Positions 12,401 through 24,957 of a stretch of 64,000 nt of DNA are shown in pieces. Origin of the DNA: Cycas panzhihuaensis (taxonomy: Eukaryota; Cycadophyta); assembly GCA_023213395.1 (NCBI GenBank), contig CM041465.1, forward strand, positions 157,301,741 through 157,365,740, read 5' to 3'. A program made the translations under genes and the position numbers. Every line of letters begins with the position of its first letter. Position 1 is the stretch's first letter. The notes under the pieces are model-generated. The model was given only the letters and a program-made list of their open reading frames with translations, had not been told where the DNA came from and did no database searches.

Positions 12401-13489
12401 CTTCTAAAGGATATTTATCACCCAACTCCATTGACTTATTAATATCACAGGGTTTTAAGAATTCAAACCAGTCTTTAGGATTTGTCATGTGTCGTGAAGC
12501 TCCAAAGTTGATAAACTAGGTGTCAGTCTCCTTTAATCCTACTAGTAAGGCAACTATGAATGTTGTCTCTTCTTCAGTTTATTCTTTATTGTAGTTATCT
12601 ATTGGTCATTTCCCTCTCTGAATGTCAATCCTTCTTTGAGGACATTGATAGGGATAATATCCGGTCTACCCACAATGATAACAGACATTGAATGCTCTGC
12701 AAGTACTGATAAAGTGTCCAAATCTACCACAGTTAAAACATATCTTAGAATCATGACTTTGCCTGCATCCTCTATTGTCCAAGTATCAACCACAAGCAAC
12801 ATTTCTAAAATTTGGGGTTCTCCCTCTTCCACATGTCTGACTTCGTCCTCGTGGTCCTAGATTTAATCTAGAAGGTAAGGCATATTCAAGCTCTATTGAG
12901 TCCTCATATCGCATGTTCCTTTGTTCCTATCTAAGTAGAATTCCAGTCAACTCATCAAGGGTCATACATCAATCTGATTATTGTCTGTAATGTTATTAAT
13001 TGTCATATTAAAGGTTTTTGGTACTTTGCTTTCTACCATCTAAACAAGTTTGGATTCAGATAAAATTTCTCCTATACTTAGAAGTCCATTTCTGAGTGAC
13101 ATGACTTTATGTATGAATTCAGTCGCTGTTTCATGTTCTCTCATATGTATCTTGTATAGTTCTTTTTTCAAGGCAAATATTTGGGCCTTGTTTTTTTTAC
13201 CAAATAGGTTTTCAAAACATTTCCAGATGCTTAATATGGAAGTTAATTTTTCCACATAAACCAACAAGGAGTTAGATACTAATAGTTTAAGGATGATGAC
13301 ACTTGCATTGTCTCTCTCCAACCATCTAGGAAGGGCAGCACTAGCATCAACAGGTTTAGTTTTAACACCAAGGGAAATGTTCCAAGCATTATGGGCTCTA
13401 AGTAGGGTTTTAACCTTTATTTTCCAAATATGATAATTAATTTTAGTAAGTTTGTCTTGTTCAAAAAGGCTAAACAGAGGAGCAGCCAT
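9480..13489 (-). pseudogene. Copia-2 gag-pol (Ty1/copia), inactivated
   Basis: Minus-strand copia polyprotein with domains in the standard order. Gag starts at the ATG at 13,489 (MAAPLFSLFEQDKL) and includes a UBN2 region to about 13,040. A knuckle (CFNCGRFGHFISTC) lies near 12,760-12,710. The protease reads FINFGASRHMT near 12,515, so its catalytic Asp is Asn. The pre-integrase and integrase region runs about 12,270-11,400 (WHLKYGHL; ELVHTDLCG). The reverse transcriptase runs about 10,900-10,000, with its catalytic YVDDMILTGND intact near 10,390. The RNase H remnant runs toward 9480. The frame is broken by many stops and some shifts. The integrase-before-RT order assigns it to Ty1/copia. Confidence 0.88.
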
Positions 13490-14090
13490 TATTATTGAGA
13501 AATGAAGGAGAAGAATTGGGTTGATCATACAGTTGTATAGACTTTCGTATAAAACCCTAAGTGTATGGACTGAAGTAAAGTGTACCTCAAAAGAGAGGTC
13601 TTTTCGCTGCCAATCTGGATCTAAAATTGGTTTTTCAAAACTCTCTTTCAAACAGTAGAAAAAGGCCTCAGAAAGGAACATGGGTGGCTAGGGCATCAAG
13701 ATGTTTTTTTGTAGATTTCAAGCAAAATACTAAAGGATATTGCACAAAAATGGTTTAGAATGATTAGTATCACTTATTCAAAGGATTTAGGATTGAAGTT
13801 ACCTAGTTTTCACTGAGATTCGAAGAGATCTATCTCCTTTGGGCTTTAATCCCACATAGACTAGTTCGTGGTTAGTTTGACCCCCAAAACTACCTCGAAT
13901 ACCATCGACGCAGAAGGAAGAAATGTTAAGCATCCTCCAATCTACCTTTACACTAAGTTTTGTCTTAATCTGATAACTTCAAAAAAATGGCATCCGTACA
14001 CCAAGATTTTAATGACCTTCTTCAGTGCTGAAGTGCCTTCTTGATTTTGTCTCCCTCTTGAACCCTTGACTAGTCTTCAGGAATAAAGAC

Positions 14091-14125
14091 TTAATTACAT
14101 CATGATAAAACATTACCTCTTAACA
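14091..14125 (-). repeat. Copia-2 5' LTR start (35 bp exact match)
   Basis: The 35 bases here are identical to 9396-9430, the outer end of the LTR downstream of Copia-2 pol, and begin TGTTAAGAGG on the minus strand. The similarity stops abruptly after 35 bp, so the rest of the 5' LTR (expected to about 13,905) has been replaced or rearranged. A weak primer-site-like TGGTATTCGAGG lies at 13,904-13,893, exactly where a 220-bp LTR would end. Confidence 0.5.
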
Positions 14126-14472
14126 AAAACTACGTACTACTATCAATAAAACATAGCAAGACTATTGAAATAATCAAGCACAAATGAGTAAACAAAAGTA
14201 GATCTAATATACAAATGGTTATAAACAAATTTGTTGTAACATGCGACTCAAATCCAGTAGAGCTTTTACATTCACAAATCTTCTAATATACAAAGGTAAT
14301 ATGTGGAGCTTAATTTATAAGCATTCCATGGGTATTTTACATCTATGAGATTGGTTGACATATTAGCATGGGTGGTGGACCTGACATACCTCTATAATAT
14401 AATTAAATTACATAAAAAGGTCACCTAAAGTATAAGATATACAAATATACACATAATTACAATGTATGCAAA
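14126..14472. other. Spacer between Copia-2 and Copia-1
   Basis: AT-rich, with no open frame, repeat copy or domain that I recognise. It should be the older target sequence into which Copia-1 and Copia-2 inserted. Confidence 0.4.
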
Positions 14473-14984
14473 TGTTTGTAGTGTAACAAAGGATTATTAC
14501 AAGTTTTAACAAACATCATCATTGGTCGATGTAAAATGTTCTCACACATGATCTTCTTAGTTCATATATTAGTGAAATATCATTAGATAATAATGATATG
14601 ATATAACTATATAAGGGAAATATATATTGTAAGGCAAGTTAGATTACCTAACCCTCCTTATGAAGCAAGATGGCTCATCATGAGGATTATTGATTATCAT
14701 TCATTAATATAAGATCTCATATATATTTGGAGGTGGCTTTTACCATACATAGGTTTTCCACATTAAACATGGTATCACATGTATGATTACAAGATTGATT
14801 TTTTATCTTTATCCTTATTCCTTTATTATATTCATTATATTATTAATTGATTATGTGATTACATATATCTACCTACTTGATTATATAAGTCATTATCATA
14901 ATGTTAACATGGTGTGGAATCCTATAAAAGAGTTTCTAATGTTACATCAGAGCTTTTATGTAAGTTATTTCATAAATTTTAATA
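14473..14984 (+). repeat. Copia-1 5' LTR
   Basis: About 512 bp, diverged but alignable along its length to 39,091-39,610 (520 bp). The shared landmarks run in order: the 'ATCATTAG' region, a TATTGTAAG...TTAGAT block, the core GGCTTTTACC...AGGTTTTCCAC (14,735-14,762) and ATGGTATCACAT. Its start is shortened by about 20 bp relative to the right LTR. It ends at AATTTTAATA, directly followed by a primer-site motif. Confidence 0.7.
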
Positions 14985-15040
14985 TGGTATTATAGCTTTT
15001 GCATAAGTCATTAATAAAATTTTAACACAGTATTAGAGCA
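14985..15040 (+). promoter_or_regulatory. Copia-1 primer-binding site and PBS-like repeats
   Basis: 14,985-14,996 reads TGGTATTATAGC, 10 of 12 to the plant initiator-Met-tRNA site TGGTATCAGAGC, immediately after the LTR end. A similar unit (CAGTATTAGAGC) follows about 45 bp later, and another (ACATCAGAGC) lies about 40 bp upstream inside the LTR. The LTR end and primer site thus seem locally duplicated in a unit of roughly 45 bp. Confidence 0.55.
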
Positions 15041-16128
15041 CAAGTAAAATGATCCTAAAGAGACTTATTAGAGTAACATAGAAAAAGCAAGTGAACTAAA
15101 AAGCAAATCAAAGTAATATAATAAAAATATTAGAAATATTGTTAATTCATTATATCATTATTTATGATATTCTTTTAGACTTGACATTACATATTATAAC
15201 TCTCAAATCCATTATAACGCTCACCTTCTATTATTAGCCTTTGACTTTTCTCTCACATGTGTGAGCTTGCATAATACCTTATAAAGTTTCCTATTTATAT
15301 TTATTACCTTCACTCATGCATTAATGAAGTTGATTAGGTGTGAGTTATGAAATAATACAAATTTATTATCTTGTTATTCTTTATTTTTATGAGTTTACAT
15401 TATTCATTTTTTGTAGCCTATTTACTCTCAATCTCTCATTCAAACATAGTATCAGAGCTAAGGATTGCTCTTTTCCTATGAAATGCTTTCAGATTGCTAA
15501 AAGTCTTACTATTCTCCATTATCTATAGTACTAATAAAGAGATCACTACTTTTTGAGGTTTTTTTGTGCCATTTCCTTCATATTAGAGCTAGAAAATTCA
15601 TGCTTATTATTGTTGGGTAGTGTTTTACATTGTTATTCAATATTTTTTATAGATTTTAAGCACACCCACATTTGGATTTCTTAGTTTAGGTAAATTTTAA
15701 ACTATTTTTTGCTCATTTGAGTGCACATATCATTAAATTGGCTAAAATTACTATGACCATCTTGCTTAAGAAGGTCTAAAACCCTTATTTTGAGCTATTA
15801 TTTGCCTGAATTCATTTAGAATTGAGCATAAACAAAGATCATTATACTTATCTTAATGGCAAAACATTTTTCTTTATTTTAATAACTTACATCTCTTTTG
15901 TTATATAATTGATTTTGAAAAAATATTTTTTTGGGGTTATTTATCTACTAGCTATATAGATGGGTTTCAAGTTTTATGACATTTAGAGCTAAAATAAGCT
16001 TTCTTGAACAAATCGAAATTAGTTTACTAAAGCATTTTTGCCAAAACATATTTTTGGTAAATTTAGTTGCTCATATCTCCTCTAATTCTTAATCTTATAT
16101 ATATATATATATATATATACATATATAT

Positions 16129-16214
<86 letters not shown>

Positions 16215-16850
16215 TCATCTAATTGAAATCTAAGTGAGTTTCTAATCTTGTAATATTTAGAATAATATTCAGTGAGAAACATCAAATTACTCCTTAGATG
16301 GGTCACCATCATTTGAAAATGTTTGATTACATCTTTTTAAAAGCTTTCATAAGTTCTTTCTAATGCTCTAAAGTTGTACTAAAATTAGAATATTCCTTGA
16401 GAATATTCTCTTTTTAATATGTTAAACTTTATAAGGTAAAATATACTTTATATTTTAGTCATTTTTAGGCCCTTTAAAAGTTATTCTTTTATTAGTGTTA
16501 AAAGTTAAACAGCATACAAGACCTTAAGGTCTCTTAGTTAGCTTATAAAACTCATGTTTGTGGTATTTTTTTATATATATAAATATTTCTTTAAAGATAT
16601 CAAGTGTGAATATTTCAAGGTATATATTATCTAATTCACATAAATTAAATGAAAAAAATTATGTAATTTAGAAATTTAATATTTCTAATATTTTGGCTTT
16701 AAAAATATTAACGAAGATTGTTAAAGGAATTAAATCAAAACTAACTATAATAATTAGGATAACAACCATTATTGTAGTGATAGATAAAGATATATTCAAT
16801 TGGGAGGATCACAACTAAGAGGATTTAGATATCATCATATATTTGTAAGG
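15041..16850 (+). other. Copia-1 leader and decayed gag region
   Basis: Expected position of the leader and gag. No open frame longer than about 65 codons remains and no clear gag block can be read. The region includes the TA-rich microsatellite at 16,096-16,212. Confidence 0.4.
16096..16212. repeat. (TA)n/(TATATAC)n microsatellite
   Basis: 117 bp of nearly pure TA dinucleotide with regularly interspersed TATAC units. A 76-codon frame across it on the other strand is just the repeat read as Tyr-Ile and is not a gene. Confidence 0.95.
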
Positions 16851-19800
16851 AAAAGACATAGCACTTGAAGCATGATAGACTTTAAAAGACCTTTTTGAGG
16901 CAAAGAATAAAATTTAAGTTTTATACCTGAGAAGTCATTTATATTCTTGTAAGATGACCACGAAAGACTTTATCTTTTTATATGTATAAAAATTAAAGGA
17001 AATTAGAGATCAACTTATCATAATAAGTGAGACTATAGTAGGTAACGAATTAGTTAGCACCATTTTGAATAGCCTATATGAAGCCTATTATATTTTTATA
17101 ACTAGTCTTCGCTTCACTAAAAGAGAAAATCCCTTATCATTTGATGAACTTATTGGGTAGCTCTTATATCAGGAGAAAATGATGGGCAGTTACTAAAGCA
17201 TAAACAATGCTATGGTGTTAATAACTCTATCAAAAAATAAGGGTTATAAGAACCCTCCTAAGAACATTTCATAATAAAAATACTAATAATCCTATAAAGG
17301 ATATATCTTGTAATTATTAAAATAAGAAGGGTCATCTTGAAAAGAATTATTGGAATAAGAAGACAGACAAGAAGATAACATTTACATCTATACCAATATC
17401 TACACCCACTTTAATTATAAATAATTCTTCATGCATTTATATCAAATTTTTAATACTTAGATTCTAGAGCATCAAAACATATCACCCCTCACAAGGAGTG
17501 GTTTAGTAAGATAAATAAAGGATTATCTTCTTCCATTGTTCTTGTCAATAACACTCATTATAAGGTCTTTTGTTAAAGTATTATAACTTTTAATTAACTT
17601 GACAGTGAGGTGTTTGAAGTATTTGATGTTTATTATATGCCCTCTTGTAAACAGAACTTATTTTCTATCAGATATATATGTTAGAAAACGTAACTGAAGT
17701 AAACAAGGTCGACAGGATCTTTCACATCAGGCAGATAACAACTAGAAACAAATCACATTAGACACCATATTACCGTGGAAAACCCTTATGGGTGAAAACC
17801 CATAAATGAATAATATTTACATTATGATAAAATGATAATACAACAAAGGTGGACTTTGATCTATATTTATAGATCTAAAGTGCCAAATATAATTATAAAT
17901 ATATCCATTAGGTCACTACAATCGAGAATATTCCTCCACATAATTAGGCATAAAAATAGGAGGCCCACTTTACATTAGGTGGTATGGTCATATATTTTAA
18001 CAATATAACTAAACAAAAATTAGAAGTTATTTTTAATATAACTAAGTATTAGATCAAGAAAAATGATGTTATTATAGCTCAAGGTTTTAAAGAGAATGGA
18101 CTCTATAAATTCTTAGGAACCCCTAAGCATGATTTTATTACATATGACTCTTTTAACACTCTATGGAAGGATCATTATGGTTAATTAAACTACAATAGTC
18201 TTTAGTTATTGACAAAATAGTAAATGGTACATGACCTTCTTTTCATTCAAAAAGTAGTAAAATATATGATATTTATACCCTAGGGAAGCAACATATAGAT
18301 CCATTTGTCAAGTCCATATAGCAGGCTAAGGATAAACTTAAATTAGTTTACTATGATTTATGTGGAGCCATTTCACCTATTTCACTCAGAGATTCTAATT
18401 ATTTTATGACTTTCATTAATAAACTCATTAGGAGATATTAGATCTGTCTCCTTAAGAATAAAGCAGATAATTTTAATAGGTTTAAAGAATTCAAAGCTGA
18501 AGATGAGACCTCTTATGGAAAGAAAATTAAGATTCTAAGGACTAATAGTAGAGGCAAGTACTTATCAAATGACTTCATTAAATTTTCAAAAAGCCATGTC
18601 ATTCAACATCATCTTACTACAACATACACTCTATAATAGAATAATGTATTCAAGAGAAAAATTTGCATAATTATGAAGATGATTCAATGCTTACTTAAGG
18701 CAAAAGATGTCTTTAGAGGCTTCTAAGGTGAATCTACTAAAATAGTTATTTACTTGTTAAATTGGAATCCCATTAAAGCAATGTGAAATGTAATTCCTAA
18801 GAAATCTTGAACTGACAAAAAACCTTATGTTTGTAATCTCCATGTTTTTTGTTATACAACTTATGTTCATGCGTTTAATGTAAAAAGGCATAAACTAGAT
18901 GATAAAAGCCAAAAATATATTCTTATTGGGTACTACGAGTCATCCAAAGCATGTAGGCTTTAGAATCCTACACAGAAAAATATTGTAATTAGTAGGGATA
19001 TATCATTTAATGAGTCTAATAAGATCATTATGCCTAGTGTAAATAATAAAGGTAAAGCAAAATGTAAAATAGATAAAACAAATGTAAAGAGTGAAAAGGA
19101 TAAAGACAGTGATGAGCCTTCTACTTCCTATTCTCCTCTAGTAAAGAAAATACCCAAATGGTATTATGAAACCATTAAGGACTCCAAGGTTGCTGACATC
19201 AATCTTAATGAAGGTATTTAGACAAGGATCAAGATCAAATTCAATTATATCTTGATGTCTAATATATTGAGCATTGATGAGCCATAGTCATTTAATGAAG
19301 TCGAAGTTTTAACTCAATCGTAAATAGCCCTGAAAGATGAGTATAACTCTATCCTTAAGAATGACACATGGGACCTTATTAAACTTCGTCCAAATAAAAG
19401 AGATATTAGTTACCAATTGATATATAAAGTAAAATATAGATCAAATATTATAATTAATAGATATAAAGCTTAACTTGTGGCCAAGGGCTATGCATAAAGT
19501 GCAAGTGTGAACTTTGATGAGATCATTAAACCTATGGAAAAGATGACTAACATCCAAATTTTGATTAGTCTTGCATCTCAATTTAACTAGACACTCTACC
19601 AAAAGGATGCAAAGAGTGCTTTTCTTTATGGAATTATTAATGAGGAGGTTTATATGGAGTAGCCTCAAAGATTTATGAAGGTCAAGAAGTAGCATCTTAT
19701 CTATACATTGAAGAAAGCTTTTTATGAGCTTATGTAGGCACCAAGAGTATGGTACTCATACATCGATAACTATCTTACTTTGTTTGGATTCACCAGATAT

Positions 19801-20480
19801 GAATTTAATCATAGTTTATATATAAGACACTTGGATGATAAGATTCTCATTATTGTACTTTATATTGATGATCTCTATTACTAGTAGTGACACTCTTCAT
19901 ATTGACTTTCTCAAACAATACTTATGCAATACTTTTAAGATGTCAAATTTTGATCCTCTATGTTATTACCTTGGTTTAGAGATTTAGTAAAAGTATGACA
20001 ATATTTTTGTATTATAGTCTAAATATGTTCATAATTTGTTAAGATGATTTTATATGGAGGATTGTAAGCCAATGGTCAATCCTATTGAAATTGGTCTCAA
20101 TCTCATTAAGGATTCTATTAGTGACTTTATTGATTCTACATTATATAAGTAATTAGTGCGTAATTGATCTACGTCACTGACACTCAACTTGGAATTAGTT
20201 ATATTGTTAGTATCGTGTCATGTTTCATGAGTTCTCCATCCACTCTTCATTAGAAGATAACAAATAAATCTTGAGATATATGAAATGTAGTATTATATAT
20301 GGACTTATATTTGGTAGATCTAATTTGTTTAAACTATAGTATTTCACTAACTTATATTAGGTAGAAGATCATGACAAGAGGAAATATACATTAGGATATG
20401 TTTTTATATTTGATTATGGTATGAAATTAGTATGTTTTCATATTAATGATAACACTATTTTCAGCATAACTTTTTTCATG
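16851..20480 (+). pseudogene. Copia-1 gag C-terminus and pol, heavily inactivated
   Basis: A decayed copia polyprotein. A knuckle relic, C-X2-(stop)-X4-H type, lies near 17,308-17,350. The protease reads DSRASKHIT near 17,462, keeping the Asp but with DSGAS changed to DSRAS. The pre-integrase and integrase remnant covers about 18,030-18,900. A linker with a 63-codon open piece lies at 19,030-19,221. The reverse transcriptase covers about 19,290-20,150, with its YIDD catalytic box near 19,862, followed by an RNase H relic to about 20,480. Stops and shifts occur every few tens of codons. A solo LTR interrupts the protease-integrase junction at 17,679-18,002. This is the most decayed of the three copia pol regions. 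Confidence 0.75.
17679..18002 (-). repeat. Solo LTR (324 bp) with 5-bp TSD
   Basis: The segment starts TGTTAG at 17,679 and ends TTAACA at 18,002. It is flanked on both sides by the 5-bp repeat ATATA (17,674-17,678 and 18,003-18,007), with the Copia-1 pol resuming on either side. The core GGGTTTTCACCC...AGGGTTTTCCAC and a TATAAATA box read on the minus strand, so the parent element was in minus orientation. No internal sequence remains, as expected after recombination between two LTRs. Confidence 0.85.
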
Positions 20481-20499
20481 TGAGAACATATTTGAGTGT

Positions 20500-21732
20500 C
20501 ATCTAAACTATTGGAAAGAAGACTTAAAGATAGACAAAATAAGTGGTGATAATTCATAATTTAAACATTTTGTTATAAATATTTTAACTAGTAAAATTAG
20601 ATAGATAATTTTTGGCATGCTAAAAGGTTTTTATTTTTAATAATTTGAGATATGTTTTAGTATTTTTTATGATTTTAAAGGCTTCTAAGAACATGATAAT
20701 ATAAATGGGTATATGATAATGACTATAGACACATGTCAGGTTGAAAATTAATAAAAAGAGATAATTTAAGGCTTATTTATTATATATTATGCCTTAAAAT
20801 TAAGTTATGAAGTGAATGAGAACCTATTTGATGATGGATAATGAAACAAATATATTTTGGACATGATAAAAGAAAACTCCCAAATGCATTTAATATATTT
20901 GATATTATGTTGTGCATTATTAATCAAATATATTTATATATTTAACATAAGATAATAAAATCACTTGGTTTAGTACATGATTTAGTTCCATTAAGGGAAA
21001 AATTATCACCATTTTTGGTTGAGTGAATGAATGAATGAAAAACATAAAATAATGCTACCTGATTTATTGAGAGTTATTAATTGATTTGTTGAATTACCTA
21101 CCTAATATGAGATAAGGAGAGGTGTCACAAGTTTGATTAATTAATTAAGATTGGCAATAATAGCTATGAATTATCCATAACACTAAGTTCAACTATTTAG
21201 GAGTCCATTTAATATGTGTTTTCAATTAGAAATCTAATAGCCATATATGATAAGAGGTATTAAATACATTACAAATATTACCTTGTTAAAATGAACTTGA
21301 TAAGCTAGGTGGTATGTCATGTTTCTAGAGTTAGTTGGTTTGAGAATATGAATTAATAATTGATTAGTTATTAAAAAAATCTACAAGGGTTACCTTATGC
21401 TGAATCATTGATGGGGGTAGTATGTGAACTTTATCATATCTCATAGGATAAAAAATGAGAGAATATTCATAACCTACTCTTGTTATAATATATTTATCTA
21501 ATCATAATATGATATTTTTTATTTATAAAGCTAATGAACTATGTATAAGAAATACTTTTTAGTTAATTTATGATTGTAACAACTAGTTACCCATGTATTT
21601 CAATAAATGGTTATTATTTTATATAGACATTAGTAATTTTGTATTATTGATAAGATTGATGAGTTTATTTTATAGCTTATAGGTTGAAAACATGAAGTTA
21701 TTACCAAGAGACTTCATATATTATAATGAATC
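20500..21732 (+). other. Copia-1 non-coding 3' domain, left part
   Basis: Downstream of the RNase H relic, with no coding potential. It is homologous by eye to about 31,500-32,720 in the non-autonomous LTR element: shared blocks include ATGATAAGAGGTAT and a block reading TAGTTA-CCATGTATTT followed by GGTTATTATTTTA. The similarity resumes at 38,868, which shows that LINE C was inserted here. Confidence 0.65.
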
Positions 21733-22749
21733 TTTTTCCCCCCTCTTTTGATAAGTAAAATCCTTATAAAGTGGGTTTAACCCTTCAATATAAGTTGCCA
21801 CAAGAAAAGAGTAATCTATTTTTCCAAAATCACCCAAAACTTGCACCTTGGCTCACCTATCCTAAAGGTGTTAATAGAGATGCCTCAATCTCTCTAGGCA
21901 CTTGAGGTATAAAGAGATCATATAATAGTTCTAAAAGCACACCACTTCCAAAACTATCAAATCTAAATTTTGAGTGAATATAAGTGGTACTTGTATTAGG
22001 GCTTCTAATTGAATATTAACTAAGGCCACTCTTCACCACTTCTATAAATTCTATAATGTAATTATAATAAGGTTGTCAACAACTCCATGAATCATTATGT
22101 TCAAAAAAGGATATTCATTATCTAGAGTATGCACCTCTGTCTCAGGTAAGAGTAGGTCTTGACATTGCAAATATCACTACTATTTGATTTAATCTATGTT
22201 GTGGATGCCATTAGTTTTGTGAGTTATTAGGGTTGTCAATGAATACTAATTATTTAAAATATATAATTCTAACCTAGGCATGAATGGATCCTAGTCTCAC
22301 AATCTTATTTTCCCTTTGATTAAATATTTAGGTGATATGTTAGAGCATGATGCTTGAAAAGTGTTAGAATAAATCCTTGACTTCTTAAAAAAGACACCTA
22401 AGGTTAACACTCTTTGGGGATTCAATATTCCCAGCTACGTTGATTACCAATGACAAGTCCCCAAAAATCTAAAGATAGTTGATCTAAAGCTTGATTTCCT
22501 CAAATAGGTCCTTATTAAGGCCCATGAACTCTACTTTATTATTAGATCTTAACCTTAATCCTTTAGTATATTCTTGGAGGATGTTCCCTTGTAGATCCTA
22601 TAATAAACCCCCTACTTCATAACTACCTAGATTTAGTTTAAAGGCAACATTAAAGAATAATTGATATTAATCACTCATGAGTTCAAGTTGGTCATTGAGT
22701 AAAGCCTTAGTTAGAGACTAGTTTTTTACCATGAAGTCAAACTCCTTTA
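21733..22749 (-). pseudogene. LINE C ORF2 3' end (RNase H) and 3' UTR
   Basis: The part of LINE C lying beyond the LTR-element insertion. On the minus strand at about 22,640-22,500 it reads like the RNase H block that follows the zf-RVT: a G-S-Y-E-V-G-G-L-L region, then D-L-Q-G-N-I-L, then SNNKVEF, equivalent to the NPG.GGxxRD / G / N(Q)KAE motifs. The end, TTTTACTTATC followed by a mixed A/G tail near 21,750-21,733, resembles the 3' ends of the other LINEs. The target repeat of the LTR element (CTTTA, 22,745-22,749) marks the break. Confidence 0.65.
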
Positions 22750-23676
22750 TGTTAAAATATGTGAATTAATCACATATGTAATATTTAATGTTAATGATAT
22801 GGACACATATATAAACCTACTTATCAGATACATTAAAAGATGTGATAAGCATATATACTCATGTAAATATGCTATTGGATGATGTAAAGGCTCAAGAGAA
22901 ATAATAGGTTATTCATGAGGTGACTATTGATATAAATATATACACACACCACTTGAGAATTTGATAAAGTTTTATGATCTAAAAATATACTTATTCTAAT
23001 CATAAGAGGAGCTTCAAACTCTACCTTCTCCCTTGGTTTTTCCCACACTAGATTTTTCATGTACAGATCTATTATTTTTGTTTATAGTGAATGCTTACTA
23101 GTACATGGAAAGTGAAGTGGTGTGGTGCAATTGCGAAACTGTGAGCTGCGAGCTTCTGCGATTAGGGTTTGGATTGGCGTGGCGCGATACGCCGCGGGAG
23201 GGCCCGAATGCCATGGCGCCCTCCGAGGGTGAAGGGGCCGCAGGATGGCCGGCCTCGATGGGCTTTCTCCTCCTGCTCGCCAGTGGCAACGCTGAGGTGC
23301 GACGATACTAGCTAACTGCACCACCGGGGAGACGGATCGCTTGGGCCTCTGCTTTTCATCAAGGATCTCAAAGACTGTCCTCATTGGTGCGCCTTACCAG
23401 AGAAGATCGCCGCCTTTTAAGGCCGCACTTACAGGCGATTTTATCGGTGGAGGGACGGAGTCCCTCGCCACTCATGCAAACTCGCGCCTTGCCTTAATGG
23501 TGGAGCCTCGAGCATATCATTGTGGGTTCGACGGGGCTCTGAAAGATAGGCTAAGGAAACCCGTATGTCATCGCATGCATCTACAGCTGGTTTCTTGGAA
23601 AGATTGGAGGATTGGAATGCCAATGTTGCTTGTTGTCCGCTTTGCTAGTTTTTTCTAATTTCTAATCTTTATTATA

Positions 23677-24957
23677 ATGGAAAAGATCATATCATTCCTA
23701 ACTGTAACCTCAACCCCAACCCCGCCTTGGGGGGGGCTTACCGAGGTGGACCTAAAACAAATGAAGGTGGAAACTTCGACCTAACACCTGGATTTGTGGA
23801 AAACGAGGCTAGGCCGCAGATTCCTCCGGCTCTTGTTGAAAACCGAAAATTATGGGAGAACCGCCTGTGGGCAGATTCTCGCCCCTGTGCGGTTTGATGC
23901 CATAAGGGCATGGACAAAGTCCAAGTGGAGAACTATGGGTAGTCTGGAGGTAATAGCCATGCCCAAGGGTTGTGTGCTATTTAAATTCGCCTCTTATGAC
24001 GACATGTCCGAATCCCGATTAGGGCCCCGGATGTTTGGGCGTAAGGCTCATCTCGAGAAATGACACAGGATTTCGATCCTCGAGCCCCAAAATCGACAAG
24101 CACCAACTGGATCCAACTCCGGCCTCCTCTTCACCATCTGGAACCCAGATGTCCTCGTGAGGTATCAAGGAAGTGGTGGGCCCCTTTAGCCGCTGATTCA
24201 AGAACGAGGAATAGGAGTAGGCTTATAAATGCCGAATTTGTGCCTCGCAAGATTGGACAAGCCTCTCCGAACACATTAGGATGGTACTACCGAAAAGAGT
24301 TGGGTCCAACCGCTGGTTTACTGAGATGGACCATTTTAGATGTTCGACCAGAGAAATTTGGGACACTTGCCCCGTAAATGTCCGGAGTTCACCCTCAAAA
24401 GACGAGAAAGAAGAAAATCAACTGCCCAAACCCCAAGAACCCGAGGTGGGTGTTGAATGCCCCGCCCATCGGATCGTGGAGGAATCTCTCCAAAACTTGG
24501 GTTTCGACCCGACAAGGAGGATACCTGTTGGAGGAAGAGGACCAGAGGCTCAAATTCCAGAGACTCAAAGAGGCCCCATGAGTGGTCGGGATGAGCCAAC
24601 CCAGATGGCCATGCAGGGATACCCTCACGGAGAAGGAGAAGGACAAAGAGACAGTGGTCGGAGGCGCACTAACCCCTGTGAGGTAGAAAAGGTCCAAGGG
24701 GTTGGTTGTACCAAGTTCGGCCTGTGGCCCTCGCTTCACCGCTGCATCTTGTGATCATCTCAAAAAGGTGCCGACGGGAGTTGAGAAGAAGGTTGGTAGG
24801 CCGCCTTCAGTTACTAAGAGAGAGAGATTCTACCAGTCGACTTTGGTACCCAAAAACTTTAAAGGAAGTTTTTCTCAAGGGCCTACCCTCGGATCTAGAC
24901 AAGAGTGAGACCCCCCTAAGGGGATTCTCGCAGAGGTCCGGAACCGAGAAAGAAGCG
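23677..24957 (+). pseudogene. LINE B ORF1, frameshifted
   Basis: Same ORF1 family as A and D: it carries the VIAMPKGCVLFKF block (about 23,950-23,990) and the FGRKAHLEK block (about 24,035-24,060), and near the end a KKVGRPPS motif (about 24,787-24,810). The ATG at 23,677 aligns with the LINE D start, but a base is missing about three codons later. Further frame changes occur near 23,880, 24,060, 24,280 and 24,700. I could not find an intact knuckle in the expected interval (about 24,300-24,380), where the frame is disturbed. Confidence 0.75.

Noticed and set aside
16082-16312. 76-codon minus-strand open frame across the TA repeat
   Set aside because: It is the microsatellite read as alternating Tyr and Ile; no coding evidence.
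23105-23311. Short open frames at the 5' end of LINE B
   Set aside because: Not conserved in LINEs A or D and overlapping each other on both strands; open only because the leader is GC-rich.
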